From Falsiroseomonas algicola (GTDB lineage Bacteria > Pseudomonadota > Alphaproteobacteria > Acetobacterales > Acetobacteraceae), in contig NZ_JAAIKB010000009.1 in the NCBI RefSeq assembly GCF_011040385.1, positions 1 to 64,000 on the forward strand: a DNA stretch of 64,000 nucleotides. The letters run 5' to 3'. The position numbers and the translations under genes are program-made. Shown here in pieces: positions 9,065-17,553 of the stretch. The notes beneath the pieces were generated by a model. That model saw only the letters and a program-made list of their open reading frames with translations. It was not told where the DNA came from and searched no databases. Numbering within the stretch: position 1 is the first letter of the stretch; each line of letters opens with the position of its first letter.

Positions 9065-9817
9065 ATGAACCACTCCACGGGCACCCCCCGCCCGGCCCCA
9101 GACCTCAACCGCAGCGCCGTCGCCCGCTACCTTCAGCTGGCGACCCTGTTCCGCCACCGCGTGGAACAAGGCACCTGGCCCGCCGGCAAGCAGATCCCGA
9201 CCGTCGACGACCTCGCCGCCGAATGCGGCGTGGCCCGCGCCACCATCCGCCAGGCGCTGGACCAGCTGGCCCAGGAAGGCCTGATCGAGCGCTTCCGCGC
9301 CAAGGGCACCTTCGTCCGCGCGACCCCACCCGACCGCCTCTGGTGCGACGTCGAGACCGACTGGAACGGCCTGCTCCGCTCCCGCGAAGGCGCCGAGATC
9401 GAGATCCTCTCCGACCACCCGAACCAGGACGGCAGCGTCGCCCCGGCCCATGCCGGCCAGCCCGCCCCCAGCTACCGGCACCTCCGCCGCCGCCACTGGC
9501 GGAACGGCCAACCCTTCCTGCTGGCCGATGTCTGGATGGATGACCGCCTCTCCGCCAAGGTCACGGCGGAAGACCTGGTCACCAAGACCAGCCTGAAACT
9601 CGTGGCCGGCCTGCCCGGCGTCACCATCGCCGAGGCCCGGCAGACGCTCACCATCGGCAGCGCGGATGTCGAGACCGCCGCCGCCCTCCACCTCCCCCTC
9701 AACGCCCCCGTCGCCCATGTCCACCGCACCGCCCTCGACCCCAGCGGCACCACCCTCCTCATCGCCAACGGCATCTACCGCGGCGACATGGTCCGGATCG
9801 ACGTGAAGCTCCGGTAG
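9065..9817 (+). CDS. GntR-family transcriptional regulator (HutC/UTRA type)
   Basis: 250 residues. Residues 17-90 form the winged helix: LFRHRVEQGTWPAGKQIPTVDDLAAECGVARATIRQALDQL, then IERFRAKGTFV. Residues 100-245 are a UTRA effector domain, with the closing RTALDPSGTTLLIANGIYRGD. Such regulators release DNA when a catabolic intermediate binds. No target operon is adjacent: upstream is the DUF3052-like gene and downstream is the hairpin cluster, so its target and ligand are open. Confidence 0.88.
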   Translation: MNHSTGTPRPAPDLNRSAVARYLQLATLFRHRVEQGTWPAGKQIPTVDDLAAECGVARATIRQALDQLAQEGLIERFRAKGTFVRATPPDRLWCDVETDWNGLLRSREGAEIEILSDHPNQDGSVAPAHAGQPAPSYRHLRRRHWRNGQPFLLADVWMDDRLSAKVTAEDLVTKTSLKLVAGLPGVTIAEARQTLTIGSADVETAAALHLPLNAPVAHVHRTALDPSGTTLLIANGIYRGDMVRIDVKLR

Positions 9818-9860
9818 CGGGGCGCGGCGCCGGGTTCTGGGGATGGGTGCGCTGGTGGCC

Positions 9861-10060
9861 TCTGGAGAGGGGCTGCTCGCCCCTCTCCAGACCTCTCCCC
9901 GCCAGGGTCCGACGGGACCCTGGACCGCGGGCATAACGACGAAGGGGGAGGGGGCCGAAGTGCCCCCTCCCCCTTCGTCGTTGTATCTCCTGGGTTCCCA
10001 AGGGCCCGCTGGCCCTTGGCAGGGAAGGGGTATCGGGGAAGGGACAGCGTCCCTTCCCCG
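9861..10060. repeat. Cluster of five consecutive perfect hairpins between two convergent genes
   Basis: Within 200 nt there are five separate perfect inverted repeats. (1) 9861-9873 with 9879-9891, 13 bp, 5-nt loop. (2) 9902-9910 with 9915-9923, CCAGGGTCC type, 9 bp, 4-nt loop. (3) 9935-9955 with 9962-9982, 21 bp, loop CGAAGT. (4) 9998-10006 with 10011-10019, CCAAGGGCC type, 9 bp, 4-nt loop. (5) 10034-10045 with 10049-10060, 12 bp, loop AGC. The arrangement is roughly symmetric around the long third stem. The block separates the convergent GntR and hydrolase genes, so it can act as a two-way terminator, but T-runs are missing. It looks like a composite REP/BIME-type element. Confidence 0.8.
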
Positions 10061-10101
10061 GGCAATCCGCGCGCCCGCCCCGGACCCGGCGCCGCACCCC
10101 G

Positions 10102-11127
10102 CTACCCGAACATCGCCTCGACCGTGGCCGCGTCCGGCGTGGGTTGCCAGTGCGGGTGGTTGTCCTTGTCGACCAGCACGGCGCGGACGCCTTCGGCGAA
10201 GTCGGGGTGCATCGTCACGGCGCGGGTCAGGCGCAGTTCCATCGCCAGGCAGCCGGCCAGGTCCAGGGTTGCGCCGCGCTTCAGCAGTTCGAGCGTCACG
10301 GCCATGCTGGTCGGCGACATGCGGGCCAGGATGGCGGATTGGGCGCGGGCCCAGTCCGTATCCTCGGCCGCCAGCGCGGCCTGGATGTCTGCCAGCGTCG
10401 CATGGCTGAAGCAGCGGTCGATGGCGGGGCGCTGGGCGGCGATGGCGCCGGGGGCCACGGCTTCGGCCAGGCGGTCCACGGCGCCGATGTCCCCGGCCAG
10501 CAGGGCGTCGCGCAGCGCGGGCAGCCTCTCCCGCTTCACGAAGTGGGTGGCGAGGCCGGCTTCCACCGCTTCCGCGCCGCGCAGCCGCGCGCCGGTCAGG
10601 GCCAGCCAGGGGCCGAGCGCGCCGGGCAGCCGCGGCAGGACGTGGCTGGTGCCGACATCGGGAAACAGCGCGATGGCCGTCTCCGGCATGGCCAGCATCG
10701 CGTGTTCCGTGACGATGCGGTGGCTGCCATGGACGGAGACGCCGATGCCGCCGCCCATGCAGACGCCGTCGATCAGGCTGACCCAGGGCTTGCCGAAGCC
10801 GGCGATGGCGGCGTTCACGGCGTATTCGCCGGCGAAGAAGGCCTCGATCCCCGAGGCGTCGCGCGCCAGGGCCAGTTCGCGGATGCGCCGCACATCGCCG
10901 CCGGCGCAGAAGGCCTTGCCGCCCGCGCCCTCCAGGACCACCAGCGCCACGGCGGGGTCGGCGCGCAGCGTGGGGATGGCGCTGGCGAAGGCCTCGATCA
11001 TCGGCAGGTCGAGCGCGTTGAGGGCGCGGGGCCGGTTCATCAGCAGCGTGCCGGCAGCGCCTTCGCGCTTGAGGATCACGGTGGCTTCGGCGGTTTCGCC
11101 CATGCGGTTCGCTCCCGGGTCGGTCAT
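10102..11127 (-). CDS. 3-hydroxyisobutyryl-CoA hydrolase-like protein (crotonase superfamily)
   Basis: 341 residues of crotonase fold. The oxyanion-hole segments are GKAFCAGGDVRRIRE and DGVCMGGGIGVSVHG, and the block MPETAIALFPDVGTSHVLPRLPG is the signature that separates 3-hydroxyisobutyryl-CoA hydrolases and their relatives from ordinary enoyl-CoA hydratases. The Glu in PETAI and the Asp in FPDVG are the expected catalytic residues. The hydrolase acts in valine breakdown in the cytoplasm. Length fits the family (about 340-360). The start may be 11127 or the internal Met at 11103. The sensor kinase gene lies 9 nt upstream on the same strand. Confidence 0.87.
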   Translation of the reverse strand: MTDPGANRMGETAEATVILKREGAAGTLLMNRPRALNALDLPMIEAFASAIPTLRADPAVALVVLEGAGGKAFCAGGDVRRIRELALARDASGIEAFFAGEYAVNAAIAGFGKPWVSLIDGVCMGGGIGVSVHGSHRIVTEHAMLAMPETAIALFPDVGTSHVLPRLPGALGPWLALTGARLRGAEAVEAGLATHFVKRERLPALRDALLAGDIGAVDRLAEAVAPGAIAAQRPAIDRCFSHATLADIQAALAAEDTDWARAQSAILARMSPTSMAVTLELLKRGATLDLAGCLAMELRLTRAVTMHPDFAEGVRAVLVDKDNHPHWQPTPDAATVEAMFG

Positions 11128-11136
11128 CCCCGGGCG

Positions 11137-13182
11137 TTACGCGGCCCCGCCATCCAGCGCAACCGCCTCGGAAGGCGGGTTGCTGCCGCCGGGGATGATG
11201 CGGTCCATCGGCATGGTGATCACCGCGTGCAGCCCTTCGGCCCGCCAGTCGAAGGCGATGGTGCCGCCAAGCTGCGCCAGCACGCGGGCGATCATGCGGC
11301 TGCCGAAGCCGCTGCTGGCCGGCGCCTGCACCGGGGGGCCGGATGCCTCCCGCCATTCGAGCACCAGTTGGCCTTCCGCCTCCCGCCAGGCGAGCGACAC
11401 CTGGCCGCCAGCCACGGACAGCGCGCCGTATTTCACCGCATTGGTCGCGAGTTCGTGCAGCGCCATGGCGAGCGGCTGGACCGCTTCCGGGCGGAGGGCG
11501 ATGGCGTCGCCCTCCAGCCGGATCGCCTCCCCATTCGCGCGCAACTCGTTCTCCGCCACCTCCCGCATGGTGGATCCCTGCCACCGGTTGCGCGCCAGCA
11601 GGGTATGGGTCTTGGCCAGCGAGAGCACGCGCTGGGACAGCGCCGCGCGCAGTGCTTCCGCGCTATCGGCCCGGGTCATGGAGACCATGGCCTGCACCAC
11701 CGCCAGCAGGTTCTTCGACCTGTGGTCCACCTCGCGGGCCAGCAGCAGCCGCTCCTCCTCCTGCCGCCGCAGGTCGGTGACATCCATGATGACGCCGGCG
11801 AGGCGCCCCGGCGCGACGAAGCGGCTGATGCTTTCGCACCAGCGGACCTGGCCGTCGTCGCGCCGGATGATGCGGTAGGTCAGCCGCACCAGCCCGTCCG
11901 GGTTGTCGCCGCTCGCCTTCCATTGCTGGCGGACCTGGGCGCGGTCGTCGGGATGCACCGCTTCCCACCACAGCGCGGCGGCGACGCGGCCGGAGGGTTC
12001 GCGGGGGTAGCCGAGCAGGTCGAAATGCCGCGGCGACCAGACGGCGCGGCCCGTTGCCTGGTCGGATTCCCAGGTGGCCAGGCCCGTCTTGTCGAGCGCG
12101 ATGTTCAGCCAGGCATCCTGGTTCTGCACCAGGCCGCGCGTGGACCGCCAGGCACCGCCGGACAGCAGCAGGGCCAGCACCGTCATCGCCACCGCGCCCG
12201 CCGCGCCCGCCAGCAGCAGGGTCCGCGTGCGGATCCAGTCGGCCTCCACCACCGCTTCTGGTGCCGCGACGGCGATGACGTAGTCCGGCGCCAGCTGCAG
12301 GGCGGTGAAGGCGCCCACCACGGCCTGCCCATCCAGCGACTGCCCGCGGAAGCCGCCCGAGGTCGCGGTGCCGATCGCGCCCATCACGGCGGGCCGCGCC
12401 GTCTCCCCGATATGCGCTTCCGGGACGCGGGCAAGCAGCTGCCCGTCCCGGTGGACGACGCCGGCGATGGTCCCGTTGGGCAGGGTCTGCTGGCGCAGGA
12501 CCGCCTGGATGTCGGCCTGCCGCAGGCTCACGGTGAGCACCGCCACCACCGCCTCGTTCCGCAGCACCGGATAGGCGATCAGCAAACCCGTATTGCCGGT
12601 CGCCACGCTGTCGAAGGGGCGCCCCACCGCGGGCCGTCGCGTCTGCGCGGCGCGCCGGATCACCTCCTCCGCTGCCGGGGTACTGACCGGCGCACGCATC
12701 ATGGCGAAGGGCTGCAGCGTGCTGACGATGCGGACCGGGGTCTCCGCCGGCCCAGCCACGCCGGTCCAGACATTCAGCGTGGCGCCGCCCAGGATCGCCG
12801 CGCTGTCCTGCAGGCGGCGAAACAGGTGCTGCATCTCCTCCGCCGGGGTGTCGGCCAGGTCGTCGAAGGCGGCGAGGGAGGCCAGCAGCCGCGCGATGCC
12901 GAGGCGCAGCTGCAATTCGGAATCGAGCGTCGCCGCAACGGTGCGCGCCACATCCATCAGCCGCGCCTCGGATTCGACCCGATGGCTGCGATTGGCTTCC
13001 ATGGCCGCATAGATGCCGATGGCGGCCAGGGGCAGCAGCGCCGCAACCACGCCGGCCAGCAGGATGGCGAAGCCCGCGCGGACGCGCCGGGCGGCGCCCT
13101 GGTCCCTGCGGGCCGAACGCAGAACCCGCTCCGCCTCATTCCCTGCCACGGCGTCGCCGCGCGCCGCATCGTCCATGGCCAC
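11137..13182 (-). CDS. Membrane sensor histidine kinase, HWE/HisKA_2 type, with PAS domain
   Basis: 681 residues. A transmembrane helix near 38-60 is followed by a periplasmic sensor region of about 230 residues (double-Cache-like), a second helix near 310-330 ([20 protein letters not shown]) and a PAS fold near 345-460 with WWEAVHPDDRAQV and FVAPGRLAGVIMDVTDL. The phosphoacceptor block LLAREVDHRSKNLLAVVQAM and the ATPase N-box HELATNAVKYGALS place it in the HWE/HisKA_2 class common in alphaproteobacteria; these often feed general stress or light responses. No response regulator is adjacent. It ends 9 nt before the crotonase gene, perhaps incidentally. Confidence 0.88.
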   Translation of the reverse strand: MAMDDAARGDAVAGNEAERVLRSARRDQGAARRVRAGFAILLAGVVAALLPLAAIGIYAAMEANRSHRVESEARLMDVARTVAATLDSELQLRLGIARLLASLAAFDDLADTPAEEMQHLFRRLQDSAAILGGATLNVWTGVAGPAETPVRIVSTLQPFAMMRAPVSTPAAEEVIRRAAQTRRPAVGRPFDSVATGNTGLLIAYPVLRNEAVVAVLTVSLRQADIQAVLRQQTLPNGTIAGVVHRDGQLLARVPEAHIGETARPAVMGAIGTATSGGFRGQSLDGQAVVGAFTALQLAPDYVIAVAAPEAVVEADWIRTRTLLLAGAAGAVAMTVLALLLSGGAWRSTRGLVQNQDAWLNIALDKTGLATWESDQATGRAVWSPRHFDLLGYPREPSGRVAAALWWEAVHPDDRAQVRQQWKASGDNPDGLVRLTYRIIRRDDGQVRWCESISRFVAPGRLAGVIMDVTDLRRQEEERLLLAREVDHRSKNLLAVVQAMVSMTRADSAEALRAALSQRVLSLAKTHTLLARNRWQGSTMREVAENELRANGEAIRLEGDAIALRPEAVQPLAMALHELATNAVKYGALSVAGGQVSLAWREAEGQLVLEWREASGPPVQAPASSGFGSRMIARVLAQLGGTIAFDWRAEGLHAVITMPMDRIIPGGSNPPSEAVALDGGAA

Positions 13183-13280
13183 TCCCCCAGCGCCCTCCCC
13201 ATAGCCGCCACATGCGAAGAGGGCGCCCCAGGCGGGACGCCCTCACTCCCATGTGACGATAGCGGAAAGGCTGCCGGGTT

Positions 13281-13715
13281 TCAGCGGCGGGACATCAGCC
13301 CCACCACCGCGGCGGTGATCGCCGCGCCGAACAGGCCCTTCTTGGCGGTCTGGCTCTTCAGCAGAGGTGCCAGCATCGCCGCCCGCATGGCCCCGTCAGA
13401 AAGCTGGGACGTCGCGGCCTGGCGGATGCGCAGCGCTTCCTCCGCCACCGGGTCACGCGGCGGGTTCCGCGCCAGAAGGCCGAGGATGCCCGCCAGCACC
13501 AGGTCACCCAGCGCCACGATCAGTGCCGCCCAGACCGGGCCGAAGCCCGGCACCAAGGCGGCAAAGGCCGCGATGTGCAGCATCAGCAGCAGCAGCAGCC
13601 CGAAGACCGCTGCCCCCGCGCCGTAACCCGCCTGCACGGCGTAGCCACGGCTGGTGCGGCGCAGATAGAGGCTTTCCGCCTGCCAGGCGGCCTGGGCGAG
13701 CCGGAACAGGCGCAT
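13281..13715 (-). CDS. Holin-like membrane protein (phage holin 3_6/DUF1469 type)
   Basis: 144 residues with two close hydrophobic segments near 29-55 and 62-83, a polar middle and a weaker hydrophobic segment near the end before SRR. The overall shape fits the Phage_holin_3_6 family, which in proteobacteria is usually chromosomal and unrelated to phage. It lies 15 nt downstream of a DUF883/ElaB-like gene on the same strand, a pairing seen repeatedly (YqjD-YqjE-like), so both probably act at the inner membrane in stress or stationary phase. No phage genes are nearby. Confidence 0.7.
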   Translation of the reverse strand: MRLFRLAQAAWQAESLYLRRTSRGYAVQAGYGAGAAVFGLLLLLMLHIAAFAALVPGFGPVWAALIVALGDLVLAGILGLLARNPPRDPVAEEALRIRQAATSQLSDGAMRAAMLAPLLKSQTAKKGLFGAAITAAVVGLMSRR

Positions 13716-13730
13716 GCCTACGATCCCCGC

Positions 13731-14069
13731 TTAGCGGTGCCGGTCCGGATAGACGTAGGTGTTGCCACCCATCAGCCGGCCCAGCAGGTAGCCGCCGATC
13801 GCCGCGACCGCGACGGTCACCAGCGGACGCTCCCGCACGGTGTCGGACAGGGCGTAGGCGTTCTCCTCGATCGTCTCCTTGGCGCGGCGGCCGTAATCCT
13901 CGACCGTCTCGGCGGCGGAGCCGAGCGCCGGCGTCACGCGCTCCTCCATCAGCCGCTCCACCTGGCCGCGCAGGCGGGCGAGTTCGGCGCGCGCGTCGTC
14001 GGCAAGGCGGCTGCCGCTTTCCACGGCCTCGTCGCGCAGGTTGCGGAGGTCATTGGCGCTCTGGGACAT
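13731..14069 (-). CDS. DUF883/ElaB-YqjD-like membrane-anchored protein
   Basis: 112 residues. Residues 1-80 are a charged amphipathic helix (SANDLRNLRDEAVESGSRLADDARAELARLR), and the C-terminus has one hydrophobic segment with glycines (LVTVAVAAIGGYLLGRLMGG). This is the layout of ElaB/YqjD, inner-membrane proteins that bind ribosomes in stationary phase in E. coli. The start at 14069 was chosen because GAAGGAAG lies just upstream; five more codons are open but have no ribosome site. It precedes the holin-like gene by 15 nt. Confidence 0.72.
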   Translation of the reverse strand: MSQSANDLRNLRDEAVESGSRLADDARAELARLRGQVERLMEERVTPALGSAAETVEDYGRRAKETIEENAYALSDTVRERPLVTVAVAAIGGYLLGRLMGGNTYVYPDRHR

Positions 14070-14210
14070 GGTGTCTTCCTTCATCGGGGTATCGGGGTCG
14101 CGGGTCGAACGTCGCGACCGTGATTCGGTTCCGGGCCAATGTCCCCTTCGACGCGATGCCCGAAGGCGCTACCTTCCCCCACCGACAGGCAGCAGGAGGC
14201 AGGATTGGCG

Positions 14211-15263
14211 ATGCAAGCGAGGTTGCTTCTGCTGCTGCCGTTGCTGGCCCTGGCCTGCCTCGCCGCCGGGTCCGCGCGCGCGCAGATGCGCGACCTCACC
14301 ATCGTCTCCTGGGGCGGCGCCTATCAGGAAGCGCAGCGGGAGGTCTTCTTCCGCCCCTGGATGCAGGCCCGCAACGCCCGGATGCTGGAGGGCACCTGGG
14401 ATGGCGGCATCGACGTCCTGCGGGCGAGGCTGCGAGACGGCAACAACAACTGGGACCTGGTGCAGGTCGAGGCCGATGAGTTGCTGGCGGGCTGCGAGGA
14501 AGGGCTCTTCGAGCGGATGGACTGGCCGCTGATCGGCGGCACCGATCGCTACGTGCCGCAGGCCGTGAACGAATGCGGCGTCGGCGCCGTCGTCTATTCC
14601 TTCGTCCTGGCCTGGGACCGCGGCCGCCTGGCGGAGCCGCCGCGCGGCTGGGCGGATTTCTTCGACACGGCCCGCATCCCCGGCCGCCGCGCGCTGCGCC
14701 GCGGGCCGAAGACCACGCTGGAGATCGCGCTGCTGGCCGATGGCGTCGACCCCGGCCAGGTCTATCGCGTGCTGGCGACGGAAGCCGGCGTCGATCGCGC
14801 GCTGCGGCGGCTCGATACCATCCGGGGCGAGCTGATGTGGTGGGAGAGGGGTTCCCAGCCCCCGCAATGGCTGGCCTCGGGCGAGGTGGCGCTGGCCGCC
14901 GCCTATAATGGCCGGATCGCGGCGGCGAATGCGCTGGATGGCCGCGACCTCGGCATCCAATGGGCGCAGAACCTTGCTACGCTGGACAGCTGGGTGATCA
15001 TGCGCGGCAGCCCGAACCGGGCGCAGGCGCTGGATTTCCTGGCCTATGCCGGCCAGCCCCAGGTGCAGGCCCTGCTGCCGCCGCTGATCCCCTACGGCGT
15101 CACGGCGCGGGAGGCGAATGCCCTGCTCTCGCCGCCCGTCCTGGCCACGCTGCCGACCGCGCCGCCCAATGCCGCGACGGCGCTGCGCATCGATGACCGC
15201 TTCTGGCTGGACAACATGGATCGCCTGTCCCGGCGATTCGCGGATTGGCTGGCCCGTCCATGA
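14211..15263 (+). CDS. Periplasmic extracellular solute-binding protein (PotD/polyamine type)
   Basis: 350 residues from ATG 14211, with AGCAGGAGG about 10 nt upstream. The signal peptide MQARLLLLLPLLALACLAAG ends near ARAQ; the mature chain starts RDLTIVSWGGAYQEAQREVFFRPW, the classic opening of the ABC receptor group that includes spermidine/putrescine-binding proteins. GWADFFDTARIPGRRALRR, and then a cluster of aromatic residues near WWERGSQPPQWLASGEVAL, also fit. No permease or ATPase genes lie nearby. An upstream in-frame extension of 24 codons was rejected because the signal peptide would not be at the N-terminus. Confidence 0.87.
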   Translation: MQARLLLLLPLLALACLAAGSARAQMRDLTIVSWGGAYQEAQREVFFRPWMQARNARMLEGTWDGGIDVLRARLRDGNNNWDLVQVEADELLAGCEEGLFERMDWPLIGGTDRYVPQAVNECGVGAVVYSFVLAWDRGRLAEPPRGWADFFDTARIPGRRALRRGPKTTLEIALLADGVDPGQVYRVLATEAGVDRALRRLDTIRGELMWWERGSQPPQWLASGEVALAAAYNGRIAAANALDGRDLGIQWAQNLATLDSWVIMRGSPNRAQALDFLAYAGQPQVQALLPPLIPYGVTAREANALLSPPVLATLPTAPPNAATALRIDDRFWLDNMDRLSRRFADWLARP

Positions 15264-15315
15264 TCCCGTCTGGGACCCCATCTGCCCCAGCACGCCACCC
15301 GGGAAAGGAAACCCC

Positions 15316-16050
15316 ATGACCATGATGCATCGCCGCCACCTGCTCGGCTTCGGCGCCGCGCTCGGCGCCACCATCTGGGCCGCGCCCCGCGCCGCTTTCG
15401 CGCAGGCAGCCCCGGCGCCGACCGGCCCGCACAGCCTGGCCCCGCTGCCCTACGCCTTCGATGCGAACGAGGCCGCCATCGATGCGCGGACCATGGAACT
15501 GCACTGGCGCTTCCACCATGGCGGCCAGGTCAACAACCTGAACGCCGCGATCCGGGAGCATACGGCGCTGCAGGCCATGCCGCTCGACCGGCTGCTGATG
15601 AATCTCGGCCAGGTGCCGGAGGCCGTGCGCACCGCGGTCCGCAACAATGGCGGCGGCCATGCCAACCACAGCATGTTCTGGGGCATCATGGGCGGCCGGG
15701 GCGGCGACCCCACCGGCGAGCTGGCGGCGGCGATCAACCAGGACTTCACCGATTTCGCCACCTTCAAGAACCGCTTCAACGCGGCGGCGAATGGCGTCTT
15801 CGGCAGCGGCTGGGCCTTCGTCACCGTCACCCAGGCCGGGCGCCTCGCCATCGTCACCAAGCCGGGCCAGGACAACCCGCTGATGGACGGCCAGCGGGTG
15901 CTGATCGGCAACGATGTCTGGGAACACGCCTATTACCTGCGCTACCAGAACCGCCGCCCCGAATACACGGCCAACTGGTGGAACGTGATCGACTGGTCGA
16001 AGGTCGCGGAGCGCTACGCCGCCGCCAAGGCCGGCACGCTGACCGTCTGA
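15316..16050 (+). CDS. Fe/Mn superoxide dismutase with Tat-type signal peptide
   Basis: 244 residues. The N-terminus MTMMHRRHLLGFGAALGATIWAAPRAAFAQA is a twin-arginine-like signal, so the enzyme is probably exported folded to the periplasm, which is unusual for this family. The mature part (about 205 residues) has all four metal-ligand sites: His in MELHWRFHHGGQ, His in GGGHANHSMFW, and Asp and His in NDVWEHAYYLRYQNRRPEY. The segment GQDNPLM resembles the manganese branch, but metal use cannot be decided. The start at 15316 follows GGGAAAGGAAAC. It converts superoxide to peroxide. Confidence 0.93.
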   Translation: MTMMHRRHLLGFGAALGATIWAAPRAAFAQAAPAPTGPHSLAPLPYAFDANEAAIDARTMELHWRFHHGGQVNNLNAAIREHTALQAMPLDRLLMNLGQVPEAVRTAVRNNGGGHANHSMFWGIMGGRGGDPTGELAAAINQDFTDFATFKNRFNAAANGVFGSGWAFVTVTQAGRLAIVTKPGQDNPLMDGQRVLIGNDVWEHAYYLRYQNRRPEYTANWWNVIDWSKVAERYAAAKAGTLTV

Positions 16051-16163
16051 CGTCCTTTTCCTCCCCCGCCTCGGCGCGGGAGGAGGCGGGGTGGGGCGGC
16101 CTGTCGGAACCCCCCACCCCTTCACGCCGTTCCCGGTGACCACCCGAAAGGTCCGTCACCGCC

Positions 16164-17507
16164 ATGGCCATCCGCCTCAAGAAGCTATCCCAGCAGACGC
16201 TGGTCATCACCGGCGCCTCCTCCGGCATCGGCCTCGCCACCGCGCGGATGGCGGCCGGGCGCGGCGCCGCCGTGGTACTCGTCGCCCGGGACGAGCCCTC
16301 CCTCGTCTCCGCCGTCAACGCCATCCGCGAATCCGGCGGCCGCGCAGAATATGTCGTGGCCGACGTCGCGGACCTCGAGGCCATGGAAGGCGTCGCGAAA
16401 TTCACCGAGGAGAAGTTCGGCGGCTTCGACACCTGGGTGAACGATGCCGGCGCCAGCATCTACGGCACGCAGGAACAGACGCCGATCGACGACCAGCGCC
16501 GGCTGTTCGAGACCAACTACTGGGGCGTGGTGCATGGCAGCCTGGTGGCGGCGCGGCGCCTAAAGTCCCGTGGCGGCGCCATCATCAATGTCGGCTCCGT
16601 GCTGTCTGACCGCGCCATCGCCTACCAGGGCACCTATTCCGCGACCAAGCATGCGGTGAAGGGCTTCACCGATGCGCTGCGCATGGAATTGCAGGCCGAG
16701 GGCGCGCCGATCAGCGTCACCCTGGTCAAGCCGGCCGCGATCGACAGCCTCTTCGCCGAGCATGCGCGCAACCTGCTGGGCACGCCGGGCCTGGCCGTGC
16801 CGCCGCCGACCTATGACCCCAAGGTCGTCGCCCGCGCCATCACCTTCGCGGCCACCACGCCGCGCCGGGACCTCTATGTCGGCGGCGGCGGCCTGATGAT
16901 CTCCGTCCTCGGCACGCTCTTCCCGCGCGCCACCGATGCGCTGATGGCCAAGGGTGCCCGCGCCGCGCAGACCAGCCAGCATGCCGGCCGCCCCGGCCGC
17001 CGCGACAATTTGCATGAGGGCCGCCCGGGCGGCGAGGAACGATCGAGCCTGCCCGGCCCCGCCGCGCGCCAATCCAGCCTGGTGCTGGAGGCGCAGATGC
17101 ACCCCATGGCGACCCTGGCCGTGCTGGCCGGTGGCGTCGCGCTGGTGGCGGGCGCGCTGGCGGCGCGGCGCAGCGGCCATGGGCGCCTGGCGAGCCTGGC
17201 GATGGACCACCTGCCGCGTGGCATCGCGCGCCATGTGCCGGACCGCATGCCGCGCCTGGCAGACCTGCCTCGGGCCCGTGACCTGCCCGGCTACCGCTAC
17301 CTGCCGAGCCGCCGTGACCTGCCGAGCACGAGCGACCTGCCGCGGCTGCGCGACGTGCCGGGCTATCGTCACCTGCCGAGCGCCCGGGATATCCAGCGTC
17401 ACCTGCCGGGGCGCGCCGATGTCTCGCGGCTGCTCGGCCTGCTGCCCGATCCCGCGCGCATCGGCGCCGAACTGGTCCGTCGCGCCCGCCGCAGCGGGCT
17501 GTTCTGA
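16164..17507 (+). CDS. SDR oxidoreductase with C-terminal membrane segment and LPxxRDLP repeat tail
   Basis: 447 residues. Residues 12-250 are a classical short-chain dehydrogenase: TGASSGIG for the cofactor, NDAG, the catalytic Ser in NVGSVLSD and YSATKHAVKGF. The usual length is about 250-330. Here it is followed by a linker with poor complexity, a hydrophobic segment near 320-340 (TLAVLAGGVALVAGALAARR) and a tail in which LPxxRDLP/VPGYRxLP units recur (ARDLPGYRYLPSRRDLP, then RLRDVPGYRHLPSARD). The tail is strongly basic with regular Pro spacing. The function of the tail is unknown; it could bind an acidic polymer or the envelope. Confidence 0.85.
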   Translation: MAIRLKKLSQQTLVITGASSGIGLATARMAAGRGAAVVLVARDEPSLVSAVNAIRESGGRAEYVVADVADLEAMEGVAKFTEEKFGGFDTWVNDAGASIYGTQEQTPIDDQRRLFETNYWGVVHGSLVAARRLKSRGGAIINVGSVLSDRAIAYQGTYSATKHAVKGFTDALRMELQAEGAPISVTLVKPAAIDSLFAEHARNLLGTPGLAVPPPTYDPKVVARAITFAATTPRRDLYVGGGGLMISVLGTLFPRATDALMAKGARAAQTSQHAGRPGRRDNLHEGRPGGEERSSLPGPAARQSSLVLEAQMHPMATLAVLAGGVALVAGALAARRSGHGRLASLAMDHLPRGIARHVPDRMPRLADLPRARDLPGYRYLPSRRDLPSTSDLPRLRDVPGYRHLPSARDIQRHLPGRADVSRLLGLLPDPARIGAELVRRARRSGLF

Positions 17508-17553
17508 CCGCCGGGTCGCGGGGGGAGGGCATCCTCCCGCGGCAGCCCCGGGT

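Noticed and set aside
10144-13626. Plus-strand open frame of 1160 codons opposite the crotonase and kinase genes
   Set aside because: Composition is a typical mirror frame; both minus-strand genes have complete domains.
13281-14069. Prophage fragment (holin)
   Set aside because: The holin-like protein is of the chromosomal type paired with a DUF883/ElaB-like gene; no lysis or structural phage genes are present.
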